Below are positions 22,851 to 29,840 of a DNA stretch of 29,840 nt, piece by piece. The notes under the pieces are model-generated. The model saw only the letters and a program-made list of their open reading frames with translations, was not told the DNA's origin and made no database searches. The DNA lies in contig JBNJEA010000023.1 of NCBI GenBank assembly GCA_051745395.1, forward strand, positions 1 through 29,840. Reading direction: 5' to 3'. Each line of letters opens with the position of its first letter. The first letter of the stretch is position 1. The position numbers and the translations under genes are program-made. Source of the stretch: JBNJEA01 sp051745395 (lineage in GTDB: Bacteria > Desulfobacterota > Desulfobacteria > Desulfobacterales > Desulfosalsimonadaceae).

Positions 22851-23381
22851 ATGCAAATCGCCGTTATCGGGAGCTGGGACACGGATCTCGCCTCCTCGAT
22901 CACCCGGATGGCCGGGGATGTCGGCGCGCAGATCGCCCGGCGGGGCGATGTATTGTTTACCGGGGGCTCCACGGGGGTGATGGAAGCGGCCATGAAGGGC
23001 GCCAAGCAGCAAGGCGGCATCACTGTCGGCATTCTGCCCACCACGTCCGCGGAAAACTACCCTTACCTCGGCGACGCCATCGATATCTCTGTCCACACGG
23101 GCATGGGCGAACTCGGCAAAATGGCCCCCCTGATCCATTCCGCGGCGGGCGTGATCGCCATTGCCGGCGGCTCGGGCACCCTGATTGAAATTTCCATGGC
23201 CTATATCGAAAAAAAACCGATCGTGCTGCTGCCGGTGCCCGGCTTTACTTCGGAGCGCCTCCGCTGGTTTTTGACGAACAACGCCATAGATCACCGGCAT
23301 TATCATCGCATCGACATCGCAGAAACCCCGGAGGCTGCCGTGACCTTATTATACGAACGCCTCGGCCCGGCCAATTCGTAA
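22851..23381 (+). CDS. LOG/TIGR00725-like Rossmann-fold nucleotide-binding protein
   Basis: A 176-residue protein of the superfamily that includes LOG cytokinin-activating phosphoribohydrolases, 'lysine decarboxylase-like' proteins and the TIGR00725 family. Visible motifs are IAVIGSW at the N-terminus, VLFTGGSTGVMEAAMKGAK (the first phosphate-binding segment, GGSTGVM in place of the LOG GGGxxGxM), ILPT, and GGSGTLIEISMAYIEKKPIVLLP, equivalent to the LOG PGGxGTxxE. Here the PGG proline is replaced (AGGSGT) and the catalytic glutamate is kept. Its substrate is unknown. It is nested between the helical-protein gene (14 bases before) and the enoyl-CoA hydratase gene (9 bases after). Confidence 0.85.
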   Translation: MQIAVIGSWDTDLASSITRMAGDVGAQIARRGDVLFTGGSTGVMEAAMKGAKQQGGITVGILPTTSAENYPYLGDAIDISVHTGMGELGKMAPLIHSAAGVIAIAGGSGTLIEISMAYIEKKPIVLLPVPGFTSERLRWFLTNNAIDHRHYHRIDIAETPEAAVTLLYERLGPANS

Positions 23382-23390
23382 GGAGACCGC

Positions 23391-24248
23391 ATGACCTGCC
23401 GGGAAATTGATTACGAAAAACGCGGCGAAATTACCATTATCCGCTTCAACCGGCCGGCGGTGATGAACTGCGTAGGCCCGCAGACCCACCGGGAATTAAT
23501 CGACGCTTGGACGGACTTTAAAACCGATGATACGGCCAAAGTCGCCGTTATAACCGGTGCCGGCGACAAGGCCTTTTGTGCGGGCGGCGACCTGAAAGCC
23601 GCCGACGGCATCGTTTCCACCGATCCGGAAGAAATTCGCGCCCACAGCAACGGCGAGCGTCCCGGCTATCTCGGTCCCAGCCGATGGACCGACATTTACA
23701 AGCCGATCATCGCCGCCGTCAACGGGGTCGCCTACGCGGGCGGACTGGAGTGGGCCTGTTTCGCAGATATCCGCATCGCCGAAGCCCATGCCACTTTCGG
23801 CGTGACGTGCCGGCGCTGGAACATCGGACTGGCCGACGGCGGCACTCAGCGGCTGCCCCGCATCATCGGCATGGGACGGGCCATGGAATTAATCATTACC
23901 GGCCGGGTCATCGACGCCGAAGAAGCCCTCGACATCGGCCTGGCCAACGAAGTGGTCGCCTCCGGCCAAGGCATGGACCGCGCACTGGCCATGGCCGAAA
24001 TGATCGCCGGCCTGCCCCAGCCGGCCCTCCGGACCGACAAGGAAGCTGCTGTCCGCGGTTTCGGGCAGCCCATAGACAAAGGGCTGACCATCGAAGCCGA
24101 GTGTTTTAACCGCTCCATCCAACAGCCGGAAACCCTCGAAGGGCTCCGCCGGTTTATCGAACGCGATCACCCGGACCGCCGCACCGACACCTCACCCCAT
24201 ACACCGGGCATTGCCCGGGGCCCGCAAAACGACGATCCAAACGACTAA
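23391..24248 (+). CDS. enoyl-CoA hydratase/isomerase (crotonase) family protein
   Basis: Crotonase-fold proteins act on acyl-CoA thioesters through an oxyanion hole. The 285-residue protein has the two oxyanion segments AFCAGGDLKA (61-70) and AYAGGLEWACFADIRIA (114-130). The first catalytic glutamate of rat hydratase (E144) aligns with E120. The second (E164) aligns with C140 in FGVTCRRWNIGLADGG, so simple syn-hydration of enoyl-CoA is not assured. This CRRW pattern is seen in a recognised branch annotated only as enoyl-CoA hydratase-related. D149 in the ADGGTQRLPR segment may take a catalytic role. The start has AAGGAG at ideal spacing. It closes the three-gene run that starts with the helical protein. 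Confidence 0.9.
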   Translation: MTCREIDYEKRGEITIIRFNRPAVMNCVGPQTHRELIDAWTDFKTDDTAKVAVITGAGDKAFCAGGDLKAADGIVSTDPEEIRAHSNGERPGYLGPSRWTDIYKPIIAAVNGVAYAGGLEWACFADIRIAEAHATFGVTCRRWNIGLADGGTQRLPRIIGMGRAMELIITGRVIDAEEALDIGLANEVVASGQGMDRALAMAEMIAGLPQPALRTDKEAAVRGFGQPIDKGLTIEAECFNRSIQQPETLEGLRRFIERDHPDRRTDTSPHTPGIARGPQNDDPND

Positions 24249-24322
24249 AACAGCAACTACGATAAAATAGTATACCTTCTCAGGGATTTCGAAGCGATAT
24301 TTCAGGTTTCCCCGGATTGACC

Positions 24323-24351
24323 TTGACGTCAATTTCAGGCAAAAGTATATT
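24323..24351 (+). promoter_or_regulatory. promoter of the SGNH hydrolase gene
   Basis: TTGACG (24323-24328), a 17-base spacer, then TATATT (24346-24351), close to sigma-70 consensus. The start would be near 24358, leaving a leader of about 137 bases that contains a TTTCCGGAAA palindrome but no riboswitch I recognise. Confidence 0.65.
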
Positions 24352-24494
24352 TACACTAGTAAAAGATTACATTTGTAGACGTTTTTCGTTTCCGGAAACA
24401 CCGTTTATGCGTTCGGGCCTTGATCATCGAAACAAATCGTGGTCTTTTGTTTAATTTCATTATCGGCCATTTTTTATCAACAAAGGGGGAGGAG

Positions 24495-25712
24495 ATGAAA
24501 AAACACGCATTCTTATTATCCGTTTTATTTGTTTTATTATCCGTCACCGGCGTATATGCCATGGGTACGCAGCCGCCGGAAGAACCCGAATTCGACGGCA
24601 ATCCGCTTTTTGAACGCTATGTGGCCATCGGCGACAGCCTGACCCATGGTTTTCAGAGCGGCGCCGTGGATGAAACCCGCCAACCGGATGCCTATCCCGC
24701 CCTGCTTGCCGAAAAAATGGGCACGGAATTCAACCAGCCGCTGCTGAAGTTCCCCGGCTACCTGGTCAACATTGAAGACGTTCTCAAGGGCAATATTTCC
24801 TGGTGGGAGTATTATTATCCGTTAAGCGGAGGCAAACGGGTCGATGGTTACGACAACCAGGATTCATTGAACAACTTCGGCGTCACCGGCGCGGCAGCCA
24901 AAGACGGCCTCAACACCACCGGCGACGCCGGCGGTTTCTACGAACTGGTGCTCGGGGAAAGCGGCGCACCCATGGTCGATCAGGCAATGGATCGGGACCC
25001 GACATTTGTCAGCTTCTGGCTGGCCAACAACGATGTGCTCGGTGCGGCCCTGCACTGCGACACCGGCGCTTTGAGCACGGTTTCCGATTTTAAAAACGAC
25101 TTTACGGATTGTGTTGACCGGATTGATCAGAATACGGAGGCCAACGGCGGCAGCATCAAGGGCGCGGTCCTTTTTAATGTACCGGACGTTACCGCCATCG
25201 CCTATCTCAAAGACGTCAACGATCCGGATCTGCCGGCGGGCGCGGTCAATCCCTTCTGGATGCAGCGGGCCAGCGAATCCATGATGCTTAGCCAGCAAGA
25301 GCTTGACGTCATCCAGGACCGGGCTGAGGTCATCAACGATGAAATCGAATACGCGGCCATGGCCAACAACTGGGCTTTCGTGGATACCAATGCCATTTTC
25401 AACGATATCGCCGAGTACGGCCATGGCTTAAAAGATGCCACCGGCGTGCCCACCGGCGAAACCATCACCAACGATTATCTCGGCGGCCTGTTCAGTCTCG
25501 ACGGCGTGCATCCGTCGGTCACCGGTCATGCCGTGGCGGCCAACTTTGCCATCGACAGCGTTAATGCCCATTACGGCGCCAGCTTGGATCCGGTTGACGA
25601 AGTCGCCGTCTCGGAAAACGACAGCCTTTACCAGGACCCGGTCGATCCCCGGGGACTTATCGACGGATGGGTTGCCGACGCCATTTACTTCGGGGTTGAA
25701 ATGTTTATGTAA
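24495..25712 (+). CDS. secreted SGNH/GDSL-family hydrolase
   Basis: A 405-residue serine esterase/lipase-type protein. Residues 1-22 form a Sec signal peptide (cleavage after VYA). Block I is YVAIGDSLTHG with nucleophile S48. Block V is LDGVHPSVTGHA with D336 and H339, completing the Ser-Asp-His set. The block III residue usually seen as GxND appears here as ANND (N179). The rest fits a secreted lipolytic enzyme, but the substrate is unknown. The ATG is chosen over an upstream in-frame ATG (24420) because of GGGGGAGGAG directly before it and the clean signal peptide. The gene has its own promoter and a strong terminator, so it is likely a single-gene unit. Confidence 0.9.
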   Translation: MKKHAFLLSVLFVLLSVTGVYAMGTQPPEEPEFDGNPLFERYVAIGDSLTHGFQSGAVDETRQPDAYPALLAEKMGTEFNQPLLKFPGYLVNIEDVLKGNISWWEYYYPLSGGKRVDGYDNQDSLNNFGVTGAAAKDGLNTTGDAGGFYELVLGESGAPMVDQAMDRDPTFVSFWLANNDVLGAALHCDTGALSTVSDFKNDFTDCVDRIDQNTEANGGSIKGAVLFNVPDVTAIAYLKDVNDPDLPAGAVNPFWMQRASESMMLSQQELDVIQDRAEVINDEIEYAAMANNWAFVDTNAIFNDIAEYGHGLKDATGVPTGETITNDYLGGLFSLDGVHPSVTGHAVAANFAIDSVNAHYGASLDPVDEVAVSENDSLYQDPVDPRGLIDGWVADAIYFGVEMFM

Positions 25713-25740
25713 CCACAAATGGTTATAAAATTTTTACGAA

Positions 25741-25778
25741 AAAAAGCTGTACGGCATTGCAATGCCGTACAGCTTTTT
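25741..25778. terminator. strong bidirectional rho-independent terminator
   Basis: An 18-bp perfect inverted repeat (25741-25758 with 25761-25778) centred on a GC, with A residues on the left and T residues on the right. It lies 28 bases after the SGNH hydrolase stop codon. Both strands show stem plus U-tract. Confidence 0.93.
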
Positions 25779-25852
25779 CCGTTTCAGGCCCGAAAAAAAC
25801 ATTGATTGAAAACGGTTGCTTTCGACCCGCAATTGATTTTATGGTTTGATTT

Positions 25853-26548
25853 ATGGAAAATAAATTTTTTAAAATCGGTGCCGTCCTTTTGGTGCTTCTG
25901 TTTGTCGGCCTGGTAGCGGCCGTGATTTCGCTGACCACCGGCGAACAAAGCGATCCAGCAAAGCAATCCGCGGTACAGGAAAAACCGGCGCCCGGTGAGG
26001 CCGAAAATACTGCCGGCAGCAGGGCATTTGACAGATCCCGGCCAAAAGACCGGCCATCGGGTGACGGAAAAACCGCTTCTGAATCCACCGAAACCCGTCA
26101 AGCTCCGGAGCCGAAACCAATGGACAAACCGCCCGAACGCGGCCTCAGCCCGGAAGAAAAGGCGGAAAACCGGGAAGAAATCGCCCGCATGAAAGAAAAA
26201 CTGCCCGGCAACATGTATGTTCCAAAAGATCCGCGGGACGGTTTCGACCAAGCCGGCGGCGAAAAGCTCAAAAATGCCATCCAGCTTGAAAACAAGATCA
26301 ACAAAGGCACCGCCAGCCGGGAAGAAAAAATCGAATACTACAATTTTAAAATCGAGTCTATCAGCGACCGGATTGAAATTATGAACTATATCGCCGATCG
26401 TACCGCCGAACTCTCTGAAAAATCCGACAAAACCTACCTTTCCGAAACAGACCGGTCCGTCGGCAAAAACCGGATCGAGGAAATGAAAAAGCGCCTTTCG
26501 CAATACGAGGAAAAATTATCGGAACTCAAGCCCGCTTCGGACAAATAG
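25853..26548 (+). CDS. membrane-anchored, coiled-coil-rich protein of unknown function
   Basis: A 231-residue protein with one N-terminal membrane helix (about 8-27), a disordered Pro/Lys/Glu-rich linker (about 30-110), and a charged helical C-terminal half with heptad-like patterns (KLKNAIQLENKINKGTASRE, then DRIEIMNYIADRTAELSEKS, then RIEEMKKRLSQYEEKLSEL). Most of the chain would face the periplasm. No known family is recognised. An in-frame stop lies three codons upstream, which fixes the ATG at 25853, but there is no good ribosome binding site. It follows the terminator of the SGNH gene and precedes the HEAT-repeat gene by about 170 bases. Confidence 0.75.
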   Translation: MENKFFKIGAVLLVLLFVGLVAAVISLTTGEQSDPAKQSAVQEKPAPGEAENTAGSRAFDRSRPKDRPSGDGKTASESTETRQAPEPKPMDKPPERGLSPEEKAENREEIARMKEKLPGNMYVPKDPRDGFDQAGGEKLKNAIQLENKINKGTASREEKIEYYNFKIESISDRIEIMNYIADRTAELSEKSDKTYLSETDRSVGKNRIEEMKKRLSQYEEKLSELKPASDK

Positions 26549-26722
26549 TGCCGCTCTACCGGGTTCGCCTTATTGCATTGGCCAACCACTTATACTACAA
26601 TCTGACTATCCGACTATGGCGCCGGCAATCGAACCGTCATCGACCTGTTTTTCAAAACATGATTGTGTATGTAATGGAGAAAAACGATTTTGAACCAATG
26701 CAGGTATAAGCGGGGTAGCAAA

Positions 26723-28339
26723 ATGTATACGCCCAAACCCATCAGGGCCGTTTTGGTTTTTTGGATCTTTTTTCTATGTACGGCCCCTCTATCGGCCTTA
26801 TCCGCCGCGGATCGCCCTCCGGCCGCCGGCTCCGACAACACCATGCTTTCCCGGTACTACCAGTGGCTGGAAAAAGGCGAAAAGGCGCTGCCGGAAGTCC
26901 AAAAGGCCTTAAAAAGCGACAAATGGCGAAAGCGCACCCATGCCCTGCTGGCGCTGGGCAAACTCGGGGATCCATCCCATGTCTCCACCGTGGTCAATGC
27001 CGTAAAAACCGACGAGCACCCGGCGGTAAAAAACTGCGCCGTAATTGCGCTGGGCGATCTTCAAGCCGAATCGGCGGTTTCGCTGCTTCTCAAGCTGCTC
27101 GATGCCGACCGGTCGGCCGGACGCGTTTTGCCCAAAAAGCGCCTGATCATCCAGTCACTCGGCAAAATCGGCGATTCCCGGGCTGTGAAACCCCTTTGCA
27201 AGAACCTGCTCGCCGAGCGCGGCAAACAGATCCGCACCGAAATCGCCGAGGCGTTGATCCGGATCGGCGATCCGGCCGCGTCCCGGATCCTGATCGGTGC
27301 CGAGCAAAACCGGGGGTTTCCCTATATCCAGGCAGCCGAAATCATAGGCGAAATGCCCGCAAAAGACGCCGAGGCATTTTTGCGTCCTCTGCTCGACAAT
27401 CCGCGTTCTCCCGTAAAAAATGCAGCGGCCGTTGCGTTGTCCAGGGTCGGCACGGAAAAAAGTCTGCCCATGATTCTGGATCGATTTGCCGACGCAGACC
27501 AGCATTTGCAGGAAAACATTGCCGAGGCCCTGGTGGCCATTGATTCGGAAAAGGCCGTCGCCCCCCTGTGCAAACACTTGACGGATGAAAAACAAACGGC
27601 CATGGCAGCGGCCAATGCCTTGTCGCGGATGACGGCCGACACCATCGCGCCCAAGGTATATTCGAAAATGAAGGCCAATCCGGAGATCAACGGCCCGGCC
27701 GCCTATATACTCGGCCGGAAAAAATACGGGCCGGCCGCTGATACGTTGCGCAGCAGGCTCCGGCAGGCCGATCAGGCCGGCCAGGACCAGATGGCCGAAG
27801 CCCTGGGACGAATCGGGGACCGAAAGTCCATCGACCTGCTTATAAAAGTGGCCCAACGCGACAATCGCCAGGGATCTGCCGGGGCGATATGGGCACTCGG
27901 ACACTTGAAAGTCCAAAAAGCCGTCCCCGTCCTGCTGGAAGTTTTAGAGACCCGGGATCGCCGGCTGACCGCCCCCGCGATTTTCGCCCTCGGCGAAATC
28001 GGCGACCGGGCGGCGGCCAAACCCTTGATCGACCTTTACTATGAAAGCGGCATGCGGTACCAGCTCCAGATCGGCCTGGCCTTATCCAACATCGGCGGGC
28101 CGGATGTGATGGATTTTATCCGGACCAATATCGAAAGCAGCAGCGAAAAGCGGCAGAAAATGGCCGCCTACGTCATGCTCAAGACCGAAAACAAGGCTAT
28201 CATTGACCAGGCAATCCAACTGCTGGACCATCCCAGCAAAACCATTCGCCGATATGCCAAGGGCGCACTGAAAAACAACACCGGCCTGCCCTATGATACC
28301 GTGGAGCAATGGCGGAAGTGGGTCGAGGAAAATCAATAA
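26723..28339 (+). CDS. exported HEAT-repeat (PBS-lyase-type) protein
   Basis: A 538-residue protein with a signal peptide (about 1-27, hydrophobic RAVLVFWIFFLCTAPLSAL) and then a nearly continuous array of HEAT-like repeats of about 30 residues. Repeat units read like LLALGKLGDPSHVSTVVNAV, VIALGDLQAESAVSLLLKLL, IQSLGKIGDSRAVKPLCKNL, ALGRIGDRKSIDLLIKVA and IFALGEIGDRAAAKPLIDLY. Such solenoids are protein-interaction scaffolds with no catalytic residues; some relatives are phycobilin lyases, which is not implied here. The ATG at 26723 has GCGGGG upstream; a TTG at 26690 with GGAG is an alternative start that would add 11 residues. Its partners are unknown. Confidence 0.87.
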   Translation: MYTPKPIRAVLVFWIFFLCTAPLSALSAADRPPAAGSDNTMLSRYYQWLEKGEKALPEVQKALKSDKWRKRTHALLALGKLGDPSHVSTVVNAVKTDEHPAVKNCAVIALGDLQAESAVSLLLKLLDADRSAGRVLPKKRLIIQSLGKIGDSRAVKPLCKNLLAERGKQIRTEIAEALIRIGDPAASRILIGAEQNRGFPYIQAAEIIGEMPAKDAEAFLRPLLDNPRSPVKNAAAVALSRVGTEKSLPMILDRFADADQHLQENIAEALVAIDSEKAVAPLCKHLTDEKQTAMAAANALSRMTADTIAPKVYSKMKANPEINGPAAYILGRKKYGPAADTLRSRLRQADQAGQDQMAEALGRIGDRKSIDLLIKVAQRDNRQGSAGAIWALGHLKVQKAVPVLLEVLETRDRRLTAPAIFALGEIGDRAAAKPLIDLYYESGMRYQLQIGLALSNIGGPDVMDFIRTNIESSSEKRQKMAAYVMLKTENKAIIDQAIQLLDHPSKTIRRYAKGALKNNTGLPYDTVEQWRKWVEENQ

Positions 28340-28355
28340 CTTCGTTGCTTTCTGT

Positions 28356-28385
28356 TTGACAATATGGCCGGCAAACGGAAATAAT
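28356..28385 (+). promoter_or_regulatory. candidate promoter of the AAR-like gene
   Basis: A perfect TTGACA (28356-28361), an 18-base spacer, then AATAAT (28380-28385). The start would be near 28392, about 110 bases before the ATG at 28504. It begins 17 bases after the HEAT-repeat gene's stop. Confidence 0.6.
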
Positions 28386-28503
28386 AAAAAATATACGCAA
28401 TATCATTTCAACAATTGCCCGATGCCAGATACCTGCCTCGGCGCGGATCCCGGGGCGTTTGAATTCGTGCCCGAAAGAAAACCCAGCAGAATAAGGATAC
28501 GCA

Positions 28504-29840
28504 ATGAAAACCATCGTTAATATCAGCCTCGGCTCCAGCAAAGAAGACTACGATTTCACCACCCGATTTATGGGCCAGGACTTTTTTATCCGGCGTATCG
28601 GCACAGATGGGGATACGGACAAAACCGCAGACCTGCTTGCAGAATGGGACACCCGCGCCGATGCCCTGTGCATCGGCCAGATTAATTTTCCATACACCGT
28701 CGGCCCCGGCCGCTTGATTGAACAACAAACCCAAAAATTCTACGAACTCGGCAACCGGCTCCACACCCCCTTTGCCACCGGCGAACAACTCCGCCGGGTC
28801 TGCCACGAATGGACCATCCGCCATATCCAGCACGTCTATGGAAACAACTTTTTCAACAATGCGCGGGTATTGTTTTCTTCCGGCATGGTCAACGCCGACA
28901 TGGCCAAAGTGCTGTCCGAGTATACCGACAACCTGAAATTCTGCGACCCGCTGATCGTTGACGGCATCCCGAAATTCGTCAATTCGTTAGACGACCTGGA
29001 ATTGTATGCCGGGGGCCTCCACCCGGTGCTCCAATGGGTGCCGAGCAAACGCTTTTCCGAGATTGCCACGCCCGTGCAAAATTACAATGATTTTCTGATA
29101 CGCCGGGCCCTGCAGCAATCCCAGGTCTTTGTGGTGCCGAATTACCGATTCTATGATCACCTGGATGAATACGGCCTCAATGAGCTCGGCGATAAAATCG
29201 TGATCACCTCCACCGCCACCGAGGACCGGGTCAACTTCTTAAAGGAACGGGGCGTGCAGATGATCATCGATACCACCCCGAAGATGCTCGAACATGTGGT
29301 GGGGGTAAGCGTCCTGGAAGCGCTGATCATGCTGTCGCTTGGCAAAAACCAGAAAAATTTGTCCCAGGACGACCTGCTGGAAGTCATTACCGATCTGCAC
29401 ATGAACCCGCGGGTGATTTTCCCCTTCGGGCAGCCCAAGCGGATCAACCGCTTTGCATTTGTGGTACATCCGCTGTCACAAGAATTTTTGAAAAAAATCA
29501 AGCCGGTAGGCTGGATCACGAAATTTGCCCCCAAAGGCGTCATGGGGGCCGTTGAAAAAGCGGCCGCTTATTCGCCGCCGTTTATCTATTCGAAGGTGAC
29601 GGGGATCAAATCGCCGGACGGCACGGAAGCCGAAGGCTGGCTGATTGCCATAGGGGCAACCCCTCGCCAGATGCGGTCCCACAGCCCGGAATTTACCAAC
29701 CAGCGCCTGCTCAAAGCCGCCAAAATGGCAAAAAATCTCGGCGCACAGATCCTGGGACTCGGCGCCCTGAGCAAGGCCATGGGCGACGCCGGGGTAACGG
29801 TGGCCAAGTTTTCCGAAATCCCTGTAACCACGGGCAACAG
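28504..29840 (+). CDS. acyl-ACP reductase-like dehydrogenase (AAR/quinate-shikimate dehydrogenase-like), 5' part
   Basis: An open frame of at least 445 codons running off the right edge. The visible C-terminal part reads like cyanobacterial long-chain acyl-ACP reductase (AAR): EGWLIAIGATPRQM, then NQRLLKAAKMAKNLGAQILGLGALSKAMGDAGVTVAK, then IPVTTGN. In AAR this is the segment just before the NADPH-binding Rossmann domain. AAR makes fatty aldehydes from acyl-ACP. About 370 residues precede this segment (residues 1-370), far more than in cyanobacterial AAR, and I do not recognise a family for them. ATG with AAGGAT upstream. Similar bacterial proteins are often annotated as fatty aldehyde-generating reductases or quinate/shikimate-type dehydrogenases; the substrate is not settled. 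Confidence 0.75.
   Translation, partial: MKTIVNISLGSSKEDYDFTTRFMGQDFFIRRIGTDGDTDKTADLLAEWDTRADALCIGQINFPYTVGPGRLIEQQTQKFYELGNRLHTPFATGEQLRRVCHEWTIRHIQHVYGNNFFNNARVLFSSGMVNADMAKVLSEYTDNLKFCDPLIVDGIPKFVNSLDDLELYAGGLHPVLQWVPSKRFSEIATPVQNYNDFLIRRALQQSQVFVVPNYRFYDHLDEYGLNELGDKIVITSTATEDRVNFLKERGVQMIIDTTPKMLEHVVGVSVLEALIMLSLGKNQKNLSQDDLLEVITDLHMNPRVIFPFGQPKRINRFAFVVHPLSQEFLKKIKPVGWITKFAPKGVMGAVEKAAAYSPPFIYSKVTGIKSPDGTEAEGWLIAIGATPRQMRSHSPEFTNQRLLKAAKMAKNLGAQILGLGALSKAMGDAGVTVAKFSEIPVTTGN

Noticed and set aside
23576..24109. Arginine-rich 177-codon frame inside the crotonase gene
   Set aside because: A typical out-of-frame arginine/histidine-rich product of GC-rich coding sequence; no ribosome binding site.
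24358..24494. Possible riboswitch in the 137-base leader of the SGNH hydrolase
   Set aside because: It contains a small TTTCCGGAAA palindrome but no conserved riboswitch core that I recognise.
26742..27543. Frames on both strands overlapping the HEAT-repeat gene
   Set aside because: They are shadows produced by the repetitive HEAT coding sequence and have no start signals or domains.

Overview
The window reads as ordinary chromosome of a Gram-negative, moderately GC-rich bacterium. A Desulfobacterota (Desulfobacterales-like, sulfate-reducer-type) host is the best guess. It rests on the gene mix (LpxL-type acyltransferase, a SUI1 protein with an N-terminal Cys cluster, an acyl-ACP-reductase-like dehydrogenase) and on the style of the rRNA leader. 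This is an inference, because no 16S body is inside the window.

Left edge (1-420): the leader and tandem promoters of an rRNA operon on the minus strand. The 16S gene itself lies just beyond base 1. Upstream on the same strand is bioA (424-1728). A 900-base gene-free stretch (1729-2624) follows, packed with three long foldback elements. Then comes a minus-strand run guaB - dnaE - DegT aminotransferase - bioF - bioD (2625-10714) with short gaps and an ATGA overlap between the aminotransferase and bioF. BioF, BioA and BioD are three consecutive late steps of biotin synthesis; bioB is not in the window.

Middle (10920-19383): a plus-strand YciO/Sua5-family gene converges on sppA. A second minus-strand run follows: FemAB-like - Cys-cluster protein - LpxL-like acyltransferase - hisC - cmk - rpsA, closed by a strong terminator. 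Envelope genes therefore lead into a cytidylate kinase/ribosomal protein S1 pair that also has promoter candidates of its own.

Right part (19655-29840), mostly plus strand: a SUI1/YciH-type translation factor followed by a CysRS-like paralog. The paralog keeps the class I HIGN and KMSKS motifs but has lost two of the four zinc ligands used to recognise cysteine, and it lacks the C-terminal anticodon-binding domain. This is the most unusual gene in the window. After it come a minus-strand lipoprotein, an unknown helical protein, a LOG-like Rossmann protein and an enoyl-CoA hydratase-family protein that form one operon, a secreted SGNH hydrolase with a clear promoter and terminator, a membrane-anchored coiled-coil protein, an exported HEAT-repeat protein, and a large AAR-like dehydrogenase cut by the right edge.

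No tRNA genes, CRISPR arrays, insertion sequences or prophage genes were recognised.
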